A DNA stretch of 64,000 nucleotides from Asticcacaulis sp. EMRT-3 (GTDB lineage Bacteria; Pseudomonadota; Alphaproteobacteria; Caulobacterales; Caulobacteraceae), in contig NZ_JASERT010000001.1 of NCBI RefSeq assembly GCF_030027245.1, positions 2,472,501 through 2,536,500 on the forward strand. The letters are read 5' to 3'. Under the pieces are notes generated by a model, which was given only the letters and a program-made list of their open reading frames with translations, had not been told where the DNA came from and searched no databases. Shown here in pieces: positions 1 to 8,927 of the stretch; the first letter of the stretch is position 1; each line of letters begins with the position of its first letter. A program made the position numbers and the translations under genes.

Positions 1-34
1 TATTAAGCTTTTGTGAACGCTTTTCGAGAGCCCG

Positions 35-985
35 TCAGCGCGCGGCGCGCAGGGCCTCGATACGATCCCACATCAGAGCGCTGGCATCAACCCCCTCGAA
101 GGTTTTGAGCTGCACCGCACCGGTGGGTGAGGTGACGTTGATTTCGGTCAGATAATCGCCGATCACATCGATACCGACGAACATCAGGCCCTTGTCCTTG
201 AGGACGGGCTTGAGGCGTTCGCAGATTTCGCGGTCGCGCGCCGTCAGGTGCAGCGGTTCGGCGCGGCCGCCGACGCGCAAATTAGAGCGCACGGCCCCCT
301 CTTCGGGCACGCGATTGATACCGCCTGCGATCTCACCGTCGATCAGGATGATGCGCTTGTCACCCGCGCTGACGGCGGGGATGAATTTTTGCAGGATGAC
401 TGGCTCGCGGCTGATCGAGGCGAACAGCTCGACGAGAGCGTCAAGATTGCGGTCGCCCGCCTTGAGCTTGATCACACCATTGCCCGCTGCGCCATGCAGG
501 GGCTTTAGGATACAATCGCCATGCCGGGCGAAGAAATCATGCAGGGCCAGCGGATCGGCGCTGACCAGGGTGGGCGGTTGCAGATCGGGAAAGTGGGTGG
601 CCAGCAGTTTTTCCGGTGCATCGCGCACGCTGGTCGGGTTATTGACCACCAGAGTCTTCGGATGCACCCGTTCGAGCAGATAGGTCGAGGTGATATAGGC
701 GATGTCGAACGGCGGATCCTGCCGCAGCAGGATCACGTCGAGATCGTCTTCGAGATCGAGTTTTTCATAATCGCCCGCCGTCACATGATCGCCCTTGACG
801 GCGCGAAGCGTCACCTTGCGGGCGCGGGCGAACGGACGGCCATCTTCCAGCGACAGGTGCTTCGGCTCGAACACCCAGAGCTGGTGGCCGCGCGCCTGGG
901 CCGCCATCATCATCTGAAACGTGGTGTCGGCGGCGATATTGACCTTCTCGATCGGATCCATAGAAACGGCGACGCGCAGGCTCAT
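35..985 (-). CDS. gshB: Glutathione synthase
   Basis: This 316-residue cytosolic ATP-grasp enzyme joins gamma-glutamylcysteine and glycine, the second step of glutathione synthesis. The N-terminal substrate-binding half contains RQDPPFD (about 89-95) and [14 protein letters not shown] (about 114-127), both typical of bacterial GshB. The ATP-grasp part has [10 protein letters not shown] (161-170), and the metal/ATP-binding INVTSPTG lies near residue 285. Length matches the family. The ATG at 985 is preceded by an AAGGA ribosome-binding site. It is the last gene of a minus-strand run that begins with rdgB, but an 81-bp gap before it leaves room for its own promoter. Confidence 0.97.
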   Translation of the reverse strand: MSLRVAVSMDPIEKVNIAADTTFQMMMAAQARGHQLWVFEPKHLSLEDGRPFARARKVTLRAVKGDHVTAGDYEKLDLEDDLDVILLRQDPPFDIAYITSTYLLERVHPKTLVVNNPTSVRDAPEKLLATHFPDLQPPTLVSADPLALHDFFARHGDCILKPLHGAAGNGVIKLKAGDRNLDALVELFASISREPVILQKFIPAVSAGDKRIILIDGEIAGGINRVPEEGAVRSNLRVGGRAEPLHLTARDREICERLKPVLKDKGLMFVGIDVIGDYLTEINVTSPTGAVQLKTFEGVDASALMWDRIEALRAAR

Positions 986-1066
986 GACGGTGTTCCTTTA
1001 TTTTCACCCGCCGATATGAGGCGCGGAACACGGCTTGGCAAGCGGCTGATCAAAAATAACAGGCCG

Positions 1067-1462
1067 CTAAAAATAGCCGTCCGGTTTTTCAAAGGCATTG
1101 CGCAGGTGGCGCGGCCAGTGACCGGGAGCCAGGGTATAGAGGTCGATATTGAGATCGAGATGTTGCAGGCGCGGGCGCTTGGCCTGAAGCGTCAGACCGG
1201 CCTGCCATAGCCGTTCCTGCTGGATGAAGGAGACGGTTTCCAGCGCCTCTTCGTGGCTGCGGCGCTGCTTGACCTCGACCACGCAGAGGCGACGGCCCTT
1301 TTGCGCCAGCAGGTCGATCTCGCCCTGCGGGGTTTTGAGGCGGAATCCTAAGATGCGGTAACCTTTCAGCAGCAGATGGATCAGCGCCACATATTCGGCC
1401 AGATGGCCGCTTTTGTGCGCCTTGCGACCGCGCGCCTGCCGATCCGGTTTCATCCTATTCAT
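1067..1462 (-). CDS. YraN family (UPF0102) endonuclease-like protein
   Basis: This 131-residue protein belongs to the YraN/UPF0102 family, a small restriction-endonuclease-like fold of unsettled function. The diagnostic core is GEIDLLA followed by VVEVKQR, an E-x-D...E-x-K arrangement as in Holliday-junction-resolvase-like nucleases. The N-terminus is basic. It overlaps the end of rsmI by 8 bp, and rsmI-yraN adjacency is common in Proteobacteria, so the two are probably translated together. A second ATG nine bases inside (1453) is an alternative start. Family assignment is firm; biochemical role is not known. Confidence 0.9.
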   Translation of the reverse strand: MNRMKPDRQARGRKAHKSGHLAEYVALIHLLLKGYRILGFRLKTPQGEIDLLAQKGRRLCVVEVKQRRSHEEALETVSFIQQERLWQAGLTLQAKRPRLQHLDLNIDLYTLAPGHWPRHLRNAFEKPDGYF

Positions 1463-2327
1463 CCCGGCGTTTGCGCGCCTGCATTTCCAGCGCCTTCTGG
1501 TAGATCAGCTTGCGCGGCAGGCCAAAGGCTTGCGCCAGTTGCTTGGCGGCGTCGGCCGGGGCATAGGTTTGCAGGGCCAGTTGCAGGGCTTCGTCGAGAT
1601 TGTCCGTAGACGGAGCATCGTCTTCGGGCGGGGCGATGACGATGACGATTTCACCCTTCGGCTCCTGCAAAACGGGGTCGTCAATCAGCGCGCTTAAAGG
1701 GCCGCGATGGCCGGTCTCAAACAATTTCGTCAGTTCACGGCAGATACAGGCTTCGCGGTCGCCCAGCACAGTTTTCAGGTCGATCAGGGAATCGTGCAGA
1801 CGCGGGCCGGTCTCGAAAAAGACGAGGGTGGCGCGTTGCGCGGCAAACTCAGCCAGAAAGGTTTTGCGCGCGCCTGATTTGTTGGGCAGAAAGCCCGCGA
1901 ACAGAAAACGGTCGGTCGGCAGGCCCGACAGGCACAGTGCGGCCAGCACCGATGAGGCGCCGGGAATGGGATGAACCTTCGCGCCCGCCTGATGTGCCTC
2001 GGCCACCAGCCTGAAGCCGGGATCGGAGATCAGCGGCGTGCCCGCATCGGAAATCTGGGCGATAATCTGTCCCGCTTGCAGGCGCTCGATAATCTCCGGC
2101 AAGAGTTTCGGCCCGGCATGATCATCATAACGCAGCAGCTTCTTTTTCAGATCATAGGCGGCCATCAGCTTGCCGGCGACGCGCGTATCTTCGGCCAGCA
2201 CCACATCGGCGGCGCGCAGAATATCAAGCGCGCGCAGGGTGATGTCGCGCAAATTGCCAATTGGCGTGGCGACGATATAGAGGCCGGGGCTGACGGGTTT
2301 GGGCGGCGGGGCGAACAGGGATTCCAT
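1455..2327 (-). CDS. rsmI: 16S rRNA (cytidine(1402)-2'-O)-methyltransferase
   Basis: RsmI uses S-adenosylmethionine to methylate the ribose 2'-OH of C1402 in the decoding centre of 16S rRNA. The 290-residue protein has the family N-terminus LYIVATPIGNLRDITLRAL (about 17-35), the QISDAGTPLISDPG loop and the IPGASSVLAALCLSGLPTDRF segment of the tetrapyrrole-methylase fold. Length is normal. Its start lies just after the hemW stop, and its end overlaps yraN, so it sits inside the tightly packed rdgB-hemW-rsmI-yraN unit. Confidence 0.96.
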   Translation of the reverse strand: MESLFAPPPKPVSPGLYIVATPIGNLRDITLRALDILRAADVVLAEDTRVAGKLMAAYDLKKKLLRYDDHAGPKLLPEIIERLQAGQIIAQISDAGTPLISDPGFRLVAEAHQAGAKVHPIPGASSVLAALCLSGLPTDRFLFAGFLPNKSGARKTFLAEFAAQRATLVFFETGPRLHDSLIDLKTVLGDREACICRELTKLFETGHRGPLSALIDDPVLQEPKGEIVIVIAPPEDDAPSTDNLDEALQLALQTYAPADAAKQLAQAFGLPRKLIYQKALEMQARKRRDE

Positions 2328-2330
2328 GGT

Positions 2331-3494
2331 TTAGCTTAGAAGCTCCAATAGTAATCTGTCCAGGACGACGCGGCCCTTATCGGTGGCGCGCAGGCGATCC
2401 TTGGTGCACGCAAGGAAGCCCTCAGCGATCAGGGTGTCGGCCTTGGCGAGATCGAGCGAGGGCAGACGTTCCAGTCTGACCCCTTCGATCAGGCGCAGGC
2501 CCAGCATCAGGGCCTCTTCTTCGGCCTCGACCAGCGACAGGGCGGTGACGGCAATCGGATCGGCGGATGCGGCATAGGTTTTCAGGTCGGGCTCGGCGAT
2601 AGTGGCGTGGCGAACGCCGTTGCGCGTCAGTCGGCCATGACTGCCGGGCCCAATGCCCATATAATCGACACCCTCCCAGATCAGCACATTATGCGCCGAG
2701 CGGGCAACGGGCCCGCGCGCATGGTTGGACACCTCATAGGCCTCGAAACCGAGCTGGCCCAGCACGTCCTGCGTGCAAAAATAGAAGGCTTCGGCGAGGT
2801 CTTGGCCGGGCGGTGACCACTGGCCGCGCCTGACCGCCCGCCCGAAGGCCGTGGCCTGTTCGATGGTCAGTTGATAGGGCGAAATGTGTTCGACGCCCAA
2901 GGCCGCCGCCTGACGCAGTTCGGCCTCCCAGGCGTCCACATCCTGATCGGGCAGGGCGTAGATCAGATCGAGCGAGACGCGGCCAAACACAGATTGCGCC
3001 GTCTCGATGCCGTGCATGGCTTCGCGCGCCGAATGGTCGCGGCCCAGAAAGGTCAGGGCCTGATCGTCGAGCGACTGCACGCCCAGCGACAGGCGGTTGA
3101 CGCCGGCAGAGCGAAAGCCTTGATAGCGCGCGATTTCCGCATCGGTCGGGTTGGCTTCGAGCGTTATTTCTATATTTCCGGCAGTTGGGAATAGTGTGTG
3201 CGCCGCCGCGATCAGTTCGGCTACCCATTCGGGCGGCAAGAGCGAGGGCGTGCCGCCGCCGAAGAAGAGACTGGCCAGTTGCCGTTCGCCCAGACCCTGC
3301 GCCTGACGGCGCAGGTCGGCCAGTAGGGCGTCGAACAGGCCGCGCTGGCTGGCCTGTCCGCGATGTCGGGTCACATTGAAATCGCAATAGGGGCAGATGC
3401 GCGCACAATAGGGCCAGTGGACATAGAGGGCGAGAGGAAGAGACCCCACCACCACTTCGTGGTCCCCCTCCCCATGAAATGGGGAGGAGGTCAA
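2331..3494 (-). CDS. hemW: Radical SAM heme chaperone HemW
   Basis: HemW is a radical-SAM protein related to coproporphyrinogen III dehydrogenase; it binds heme and delivers it to respiratory enzymes. The iron-sulfur motif CARICPYC (Cys30, Cys34 and Cys37 from the upstream start) lies in the expected YVHWPYC context, followed by [10 protein letters not shown] and [12 protein letters not shown]. The longest frame starts with TTG at 3494, overlapping the rdgB stop. However, the first ~16 residues are encoded by a GC-rich palindromic repeat, and a strong purine-rich SD (3465-3473) precedes three consecutive GTG codons (3455, 3452, 3449). One of those is a likely true start, giving about 372-374 residues. 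Confidence 0.93.
   Translation of the reverse strand: MTSSPFHGEGDHEVVVGSLPLALYVHWPYCARICPYCDFNVTRHRGQASQRGLFDALLADLRRQAQGLGERQLASLFFGGGTPSLLPPEWVAELIAAAHTLFPTAGNIEITLEANPTDAEIARYQGFRSAGVNRLSLGVQSLDDQALTFLGRDHSAREAMHGIETAQSVFGRVSLDLIYALPDQDVDAWEAELRQAAALGVEHISPYQLTIEQATAFGRAVRRGQWSPPGQDLAEAFYFCTQDVLGQLGFEAYEVSNHARGPVARSAHNVLIWEGVDYMGIGPGSHGRLTRNGVRHATIAEPDLKTYAASADPIAVTALSLVEAEEEALMLGLRLIEGVRLERLPSLDLAKADTLIAEGFLACTKDRLRATDKGRVVLDRLLLELLS
3447..3473 (-). promoter_or_regulatory. Repeat-derived ribosome-binding site and GTG start cluster of hemW
   Basis: On the minus strand GGGGAGGGG is followed, 9 bases later, by GTG GTG GTG just before the conserved HemW sequence begins. The segment includes the palindrome ACCACGAAGTGGT and belongs to a low-complexity repeat ending with CTCCTCCCCATTTCATGGGG. 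No other good SD exists for the upstream TTG. This supports a GTG start; it is inferred from spacing only. Confidence 0.45.
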
Positions 3495-4105
3495 AACAAC
3501 GCCTTGCGCAATTGCTCAAAGGCGAGATGGCGGTGGCTTATCGCGTCTTTGGCCGCCGGATCCATTTCGGCGAAGGTGATGGCGTGGCCATCGGGGCGGA
3601 AGATCGGATCATAGCCGAAACCCTGATCGCCGCGTTTCGGGAAGACGATCTCGCCCTGCACCTTGCCTTCAAAAACGCAGGCATGACCCTCCGGCCAGGC
3701 CACGGCCAGCGCGCAGGTGAAATGGGCTTTGAGCGTAAAAGCCTCGCCCTTTTCCTCGCGGGCGATGCGCAACTTATGCTCGATCACCTCCATAGCGCGG
3801 TCGAAATCCTTGTACGGCCCGGCCCAGCGCGCCGAATAGATACCGGGATCGCCATCAAGCGCGTCAATGCTCAGGCCCGAATCGTCGGCCAGCGCCGTCA
3901 GGTCTGCCTTCATGGCGGCGTGGCGCGCCTTCAGAATCGCATTGCCGATGAAGCTGACCTCGGTTTCGGGCGGTTCGGGCAGGTTCAGCGAAGCCGCCGT
4001 CACCACCTCGAAGCGGCCATCCAGCAGGGTGGAGATTTCGCGCGCCTTGCCGGGATTATGGGTGGCGGCGATCAGCTTCTGGCCGGTGATCAGCGACAGG
4101 CTCAT
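3491..4105 (-). CDS. rdgB: Non-canonical purine NTP pyrophosphatase (dITP/XTP)
   Basis: RdgB hydrolyses ITP, dITP and XTP to monophosphates, cleaning the nucleotide pool. The 204-residue sequence shows the HAM1-family signatures [11 protein letters not shown] near the N-terminus, [24 protein letters not shown] in the middle, and GFGYDPIF plus [15 protein letters not shown] toward the C-terminus. It is the first gene of the minus-strand unit with hemW, and its stop codon overlaps the most upstream possible hemW start. Length and motifs are complete. Confidence 0.96.
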   Translation of the reverse strand: MSLSLITGQKLIAATHNPGKAREISTLLDGRFEVVTAASLNLPEPPETEVSFIGNAILKARHAAMKADLTALADDSGLSIDALDGDPGIYSARWAGPYKDFDRAMEVIEHKLRIAREEKGEAFTLKAHFTCALAVAWPEGHACVFEGKVQGEIVFPKRGDQGFGYDPIFRPDGHAITFAEMDPAAKDAISHRHLAFEQLRKALF

Positions 4106-4133
4106 TGTATTTCCTTAAAGAGATGATGCGGGT

Positions 4134-4748
4134 TTATCCGCCCTGCATCGCCTGTTCGATTTGCTGGGCGTTCTGCTGCGGCGTCATGCTGGCGGTGAGC
4201 GGCACGTCGAACTGACCCTGCGGGTTCATCAGATAAACCACCGCCGTGTGGCTGTAGCCATAGCTGTCGCCGCTGCCGGTTTTGGTGGCGGTGGCGCGAT
4301 ATTCTTTCTCGACCTTATCAATGGCGTCCTGCGATCCGGTCAGGCCGATGACGTTTTTCGGAAAGCCGTTGGAATCGAGATAGGCCTTGAGGTTGGCCGG
4401 TGTGTCGCGCGCCGGATCGACGGTGATGAAGATGATTTGCAAATTCCTGGCCTTGTCACCGAGCAGGGCCTGGGTATGGGCCAGGTTTTGCAGGGTCAGG
4501 GGGCAGACATCGGGGCAGAAGGTGTAGCCGAAAAACACCGCCGACCACTTGCCCTTCAATATTTCTTGCGTCACCGGCTTGCCGTCCTGATCGGTCAGGC
4601 TGAACGGGCCGCCGATACGGATGGAGGGGTCGGTCTGCGAAACCGTAGCGCGCGGCGCCGGGTGCAGACCATGCCAGATATTGACACCGGCCAGAACGAT
4701 CAGCAGGGTGAAGGCGCAGGCGATGATCGCCAGTCGGAATTTGGTCAT
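4134..4748 (-). CDS. SCO1/SenC family copper chaperone
   Basis: This 204-residue thioredoxin-fold protein delivers copper to the CuA centre of cytochrome oxidase. Residues about 7-25 form an uncleaved N-terminal membrane anchor, leaving the domain in the periplasm. The copper ligands are visible: CPDVC (Cys78, Cys82) and His167 in SYGYSHTAVVYL. It is transcribed divergently from regB across only 73 bp. SenC next to regB/regA (prrB-prrC-prrA) is a known alphaproteobacterial arrangement, which suggests shared redox-linked control. Confidence 0.93.
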   Translation of the reverse strand: MTKFRLAIIACAFTLLIVLAGVNIWHGLHPAPRATVSQTDPSIRIGGPFSLTDQDGKPVTQEILKGKWSAVFFGYTFCPDVCPLTLQNLAHTQALLGDKARNLQIIFITVDPARDTPANLKAYLDSNGFPKNVIGLTGSQDAIDKVEKEYRATATKTGSGDSYGYSHTAVVYLMNPQGQFDVPLTASMTPQQNAQQIEQAMQGG

Positions 4749-4821
4749 ATCCGTCCTTTTCTTGTCAGTGTCCTATCTCAGCCCCACCCGCTCTTAGACC
4801 CTGAAACGGCCCGCCTCAAGC

Positions 4822-6222
4822 ATGTTTGTCGCCAGAACCCTCGAACGCATTTCGGATGTCCTCCATGACGGCGAGCCGGGCCCGGCCTTGTCGGGCGGGC
4901 GCGGTCAGGAGCATTTACGCCTGCGCACGCTGGTCATGCTGCGCTGGCTGGCCGTGTTCGGTCAGACGGTCATGGTGCTGCTGGTGGCCTATGGACTGGG
5001 CTTTCATATCCGGCTCGGCCTGTCGCTTGGCATTATCATGGCCAGCGTCTGGCTCAATATTACCTTAAGCCTCGGTCGCCGTTCGGTGACGCGGGTGCGC
5101 GGCTGGGAAGCGGCGCTGCAACTCAGTTTCGACGCCTGCCAACTGGCGCTTTTGCTGGGCGTCACCGGCGGGCTCGACAATCCGTTTTGCCTGATGCTGA
5201 TCGCCCCGCCCACCGTGGCGGCGGCCAATCTGCCGACGCGGCACGGGCTGGCCGTGGTGGTGGTGTCGATTATCGCCGCCTGCGGACTGGCCTTCTGGTC
5301 GCTCGACCTGCCGTGGTTTGCGGGCGAAACCTTTACCCTGCCGCACATGTACCGGTCGGGCTTTCTGGCCGCCATCATCGTCGGGATCGTGTTTACCGCC
5401 GGCTATGCCTGGCAGACGGCGCTGGAGCAGGCGCGCATGGCGCGGGCGCTGACCGCCACCCAGGCTGTGCTGGCCAAGGAACACCGCTTAAGCGCGCTGG
5501 GCGGTCTGGCCGCCGCCGCCGCCCATGAACTGGGCACGCCGCTGGGCACCATTCAGGTGGTGGCCAGGGAAATGCTCAATGGTCTGAAGCCGGGCGATGC
5601 GCTGTTTGAGGACGCCGAACTGCTGGTGTCGCAAAGCCAGCGCTGCCGCGATATTCTCAAATCCCTGTCGGCCAGCCCCGAGCGCAGCGATATGGTCTAT
5701 GAGCGCATGGCCTTGCGCAGCTTTCTCGAAGAAGCGGCAGCACCTTACCGTGCCGCGCACAAGCAGATCGTCATTTCGGTCAGCGTCGAGGGCGCGCCCG
5801 CAGGCGTTGATCCCGGCCTCGGCATGACCATCCGCCGCCGCCCGGAATGGCTGCACGCCTTTTCGGCCTTTATCGAAAACGCCGTCGATTTCGCCCGCAC
5901 CACGGTCTATGTCCGCGCCGAAGTGACGCGCGGCTTTGTCAGCGTGACCATCGAGGATGACGGGCCGGGATTCGCGCCGGACATATTGTCGCGGCTGGGC
6001 GATCCTTACGTCTCGTCGCGCTATCAGGCCGAAATCGCCGAAAACCGTGACGAGGCCAGCCATTCCGGCATGGGGCTGGGCTTCTTTATCGCCAAGACCC
6101 TGATCGAATATACCGACGCCACGGTCAGTTTCGGCAATCGTGAGGCGGGCGGGGCCCATGTGCGGGCCTTGTGGCGGCGCGAGCAAATCGATATTCTGCC
6201 TGCGGACTCACTTATTTTATAA
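4822..6222 (+). CDS. regB: Redox-sensing sensor histidine kinase, RegB/PrrB/ActS family
   Basis: RegB is a membrane kinase that reads respiratory redox state and phosphorylates RegA. The 466-residue protein has about six membrane segments in its first ~190 residues, including the quinone-site motif GGLDNPF (116-122). The H-box AAAHELGTPLGTI has His235 as the phosphorylation site, and the redox-active cysteine of the family is present in QRCRDIL (Cys275). N and G boxes (FIENAVDFA, EDDGPGF, MGLGFFIAKTLIE) are intact. It ends 11 bp before the regA start, so the two are co-transcribed. The start ATG has only a weak SD. Confidence 0.95.
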   Translation: MFVARTLERISDVLHDGEPGPALSGGRGQEHLRLRTLVMLRWLAVFGQTVMVLLVAYGLGFHIRLGLSLGIIMASVWLNITLSLGRRSVTRVRGWEAALQLSFDACQLALLLGVTGGLDNPFCLMLIAPPTVAAANLPTRHGLAVVVVSIIAACGLAFWSLDLPWFAGETFTLPHMYRSGFLAAIIVGIVFTAGYAWQTALEQARMARALTATQAVLAKEHRLSALGGLAAAAAHELGTPLGTIQVVAREMLNGLKPGDALFEDAELLVSQSQRCRDILKSLSASPERSDMVYERMALRSFLEEAAAPYRAAHKQIVISVSVEGAPAGVDPGLGMTIRRRPEWLHAFSAFIENAVDFARTTVYVRAEVTRGFVSVTIEDDGPGFAPDILSRLGDPYVSSRYQAEIAENRDEASHSGMGLGFFIAKTLIEYTDATVSFGNREAGGAHVRALWRREQIDILPADSLIL

Positions 6223-6233
6223 GGCAAAGCGTC

Positions 6234-6827
6234 ATGGACGACCCCCACGCCGACACACCCGAAGCGTCACGCGCCGCCCTAGCGGCGAAGATAGACGGTC
6301 TGGCCGATACATCCCTGCTGCTGATGGACGATGACGCGCCGTTTCGCAACCGGCTGGCGCGGGCGCTGGAGGCGCGCGGCTTCAAGGTGATCACAGCCGA
6401 AGGGGTGCGCGCGGCGATGGCGATCATTGAACAGATGCCGCCCGCCTTTGCCGTGATGGATATGCGGCTGGAAGACGGTAATGGCTTGCAGGCGGTCGAG
6501 GCCCTGCACCAAAAACGCCCCGACGCCCATGCCGTCATGCTGACCGGCTATGGCAATATCGCCACGGCGGTGGCGGCGGTCAAATCGGGCGCGGTCGATT
6601 ACCTGTCCAAGCCCGCCGACGCCGACGATGTGGTGCGCGCCCTGCTGGCCGTGGAGGACAAGGCCCCGCCGCCGCCTGAAAACCCGATGTCAGCCGACCG
6701 CGTGCGTTGGGAACATATCCAGCGCGTCTATGCCCTGTGCGGGCAGAATGTGTCGGAAACCGCCCGCCGCCTGGGGATGCACAGGCGGACATTGCAGCGG
6801 ATACTGGCCAAACGCGCGCCTAAGTAG
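6234..6827 (+). CDS. regA: Redox response regulator, RegA/PrrA/ActR family
   Basis: This is the partner of RegB, a DNA-binding regulator of respiration, carbon fixation or related redox genes. The receiver domain has the acidic MDDD cluster, phospho-acceptor Asp76 in VMDMRLEDGNG and the conserved Lys126 in SKPADADD. A Fis-type helix-turn-helix closes the 197-residue protein (VSETARRLGMHRRTLQRIL), very characteristic of RegA. An upstream in-frame ATG at 6171 lies inside regB; the ATG at 6234 fits the family N-terminus. A CACGGA-bounded repeat element begins 17 bp after the stop. Confidence 0.95.
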   Translation: MDDPHADTPEASRAALAAKIDGLADTSLLLMDDDAPFRNRLARALEARGFKVITAEGVRAAMAIIEQMPPAFAVMDMRLEDGNGLQAVEALHQKRPDAHAVMLTGYGNIATAVAAVKSGAVDYLSKPADADDVVRALLAVEDKAPPPPENPMSADRVRWEHIQRVYALCGQNVSETARRLGMHRRTLQRILAKRAPK

Positions 6828-6843
6828 GTAAGGTATTTTAAGC

Positions 6844-6990
6844 AAGAGTTTTAACCACGGAAAACACGGATCGCCGCTAAAGCGGCGTCACGGATGGCAG
6901 AGTGTAAACGGAGAAGGAGGGATGCCTCCTCTCTCTTATCCGTGTCATGGCCGAAGGCCATGATCCGTGTTTTCCGTGGTTCAAACTCTT
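6844..6990. repeat. CACGGA-bounded inverted-repeat element 1 (non-coding)
   Basis: The element is a 147-bp unit between regA and the convergent hypothetical gene. Its arms are inverted copies of ACCACGGAAAACACGGAT (6854-6871 and 6963-6980), perfect over 18 bp and extended outward by AAGAGTTT with one mismatch at the joint. Just inside each arm is a hairpin with unrelated sequence: CGCCGCT/AGCGGCG on the left (6872-6887) and CATGGCC/GGCCATG on the right (6946-6962). Each hairpin is followed by another CACGGAT. The core holds no gene. It shares design with the units at 21723 and 59621. Confidence 0.8.
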
Positions 6991-7045
6991 TATTGAGCAA
7001 GCCGCAAATATTGTGCTCATTCAATCTTGGCTTCGTGGCTAAACC

Positions 7046-7660
7046 TTATTCATCCGCGATGACAATGCTCGGATTATCGGGCGGAATGAAATCGAACAGG
7101 CCGAAATCAAGCGACTTTTGCGGACGTGCCGCCATCAGCGGATTTTGCGACAGGGCCAGCAGTTCTTCCGGCGTCAGGTCTTTTGCGGCGGGCTTTTTGC
7201 GTAAGTGACGCGCCTGATCCTTGCTGACCTGACCTTCACCCTTGGGGCGCGCCGGTTCAGCGGCCATGATTTTCCAGTAGCCAAGCGATAGCTGCCAGAC
7301 GGGGGCCACGGGTTTTTCGCGCTGCGGCCAGCGTTCGCCAGCGGTAAAGACCGGTTCCACGGGCCTTAAACGTCCGCGCTGCGCATCGGGTATGCGGCTC
7401 AAAAGACGGCAGATGCGGTCTTCGGGCAGGGGCGTAAAGGCCTTGCCTGCGCGCTCATCTTCCACCAGCCCGGCATAGGCGTCGAGCGCGTCATCGAGGC
7501 TTTGATATACCGGCCCCAGCGACTGGGTGACGAAGACCACGCGACCGCCATTCAGATGTTCGGCCTCACGCTCACGCATGGCGCGGCTCTCCGAGCCCTG
7601 ACGCAGCAGGGCCAGCGCTTCGTGGGCGTCGTGGGCGATGGGAAAGGCGGGCAGGCTCAT
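7046..7660 (-). CDS. Conserved-looking hypothetical protein
   Basis: I do not recognise this 204-residue soluble protein. It begins MSLPAFPIAHDAHEAL, has an alpha-helical acidic middle (QSLDDALDAYAGLVEDERAG) and a segment VWQLSLGYWKIMA, then a basic stretch (RHLRKKPAAKDLTPEELLAL) and an acidic, aromatic tail (FGLFDFIPPDNPSIVIADE). There is no signal peptide or membrane helix. Codon use resembles its neighbours, and the frame is open upstream to 7726, but the ATG at 7660 is the more natural start. It stands alone, converging on the end of regA. Confidence 0.65.
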   Translation of the reverse strand: MSLPAFPIAHDAHEALALLRQGSESRAMREREAEHLNGGRVVFVTQSLGPVYQSLDDALDAYAGLVEDERAGKAFTPLPEDRICRLLSRIPDAQRGRLRPVEPVFTAGERWPQREKPVAPVWQLSLGYWKIMAAEPARPKGEGQVSKDQARHLRKKPAAKDLTPEELLALSQNPLMAARPQKSLDFGLFDFIPPDNPSIVIADE

Positions 7661-7737
7661 TTTGCGTTCACGTTTTGATCCGAACGTCACCTTAAACCCG
7701 CATAATCGGGGTGACAAGGGGATCATCCTGCGATTAT

Positions 7738-7854
7738 GCTAGAGCAACGAGCGTTTAATTTGACTTACAAATTGAATGCGAGATGCGGAAAAGCGCAAAA
7801 TGTAGAGCGGGTTGCATGCCTTTGACCGATTCAATCAGAATGCAGACCGCTCTA
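7738..7854. repeat. 117-bp dispersed repeat, copy 1
   Basis: The segment matches 18287-18403 at 112 of 117 positions with no gaps. It opens with GCTAGAGC and closes with CCGCTCTA, short inverted ends. The right half can fold into a hairpin: TAGAGCGG..TGCA pairs with TGCA..CCGCTCTA. It ends 34 bp upstream of the esterase start, so it may carry or displace promoter signals. No coding frame is evident. It resembles a MITE or REP-like element; no transposase for it is in the window. Confidence 0.85.
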
Positions 7855-7888
7855 GACAAAAGTAAGACAAATCTGGATGGAAACGATC

Positions 7889-8899
7889 ATGGACACTCTG
7901 CGCCGCACCCTCATTCTCGGCAGTCTGGCGGCTCCGGCCCTTGCGGCTTCGGCGGCTATGGCCCAGACGGCGGCGCCCGATGTCAGCGATCCGCTGCACG
8001 CCGGTCTGGCCTGGCCGGAGCCTGCCGCCACGCTTGATCTGTGGCCGAAGGGGGTGAGCGGCCAGTTGCATCCCGATATGCAGGAGCATGTTGAGGAAAC
8101 CTCGACCGATCCCAAGGTGCGCATTCGCCGCGTTCAGGGCATCAGCCGTCCGCGTGTGGCGGTTTTCCCGGCGAAGAACCCCAATGGCGGGGCCATGCTG
8201 ATCATTCCGGGCGGCGGGTTTAGCTGGAATTATTTTGACCATGAGGGCTATCAGCTCGCCGATTATCTCAACCAGCAGGGTATCACCTGTTTCGTGCTGT
8301 TCTACCGTCTGGCCAATGACGGCTGGGACAAACCCGCCGAGGTGGGTGTGGCCGACGCGCAGCGCGCCATGCGCCTGATCCGCGCCCATGCCGCCGATTA
8401 CGCCATTGATGCCCATCGTCTCGGCGTCATCGGCTTTTCGGCGGGCGGGTTTCTGGTGTCCACCCTGGCCACGCGCTTTGACGCTTCCTTTTACACGCCG
8501 GTGGACGCCGCCGATACGCAACCGGCCAGACCGTTTATCGCCGCTCCCATTTATCCGGTGCAGAGTGTCGATCCGGCCTATGCCTATCCGGGCGTGATCA
8601 CCAGCCTGTTTGGCGGGCAGGTGACGCCGCAGATCATCAAAACCTGGTCGCCGGATCAGAATGTCGGGCCCGATACCGCGCCGTGCTTCCTGTGCCAGAA
8701 CGAGGACGACACCACGGTGCCGGTCGAGAATTCGGTGGCCCTGCGCAATGCGCTGGCCGCCGCCAAAATCCCGGTCGAAACCCATCTGTTCGCCAGGGGC
8801 GGTCATGGCTTCGGCATGAAGGACGCGCCCGATCAGCCGTGGCATATCTGGCCGCAGCTCTTCGCTAATTTCGCGCGCAGCCGCGGCCTGATGGGGTAG
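7889..8899 (+). CDS. Secreted alpha/beta hydrolase (acetyl-xylan-esterase-like)
   Basis: This is a probable exported carbohydrate esterase or related hydrolase. The N-terminus MDTLRRTLILGSLAAPALAASAAMAQ looks like a signal peptide, with adjacent arginines compatible with Tat export. The oxyanion-loop motif IIPGGGFSW, the nucleophile elbow GFSAGGF, the acid in NEDDTTVP and the base in GGHGFG complete a Ser-Asp-His triad. The ATG at 7889 has GGAA six bases upstream; another ATG at 7877 is possible. The 336-residue length suits the family. The substrate cannot be read from sequence. Confidence 0.85.
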   Translation: MDTLRRTLILGSLAAPALAASAAMAQTAAPDVSDPLHAGLAWPEPAATLDLWPKGVSGQLHPDMQEHVEETSTDPKVRIRRVQGISRPRVAVFPAKNPNGGAMLIIPGGGFSWNYFDHEGYQLADYLNQQGITCFVLFYRLANDGWDKPAEVGVADAQRAMRLIRAHAADYAIDAHRLGVIGFSAGGFLVSTLATRFDASFYTPVDAADTQPARPFIAAPIYPVQSVDPAYAYPGVITSLFGGQVTPQIIKTWSPDQNVGPDTAPCFLCQNEDDTTVPVENSVALRNALAAAKIPVETHLFARGGHGFGMKDAPDQPWHIWPQLFANFARSRGLMG

Positions 8900-8927
8900 G
8901 TTTTTTCCGAAGACCTGTAAGGTCTGA

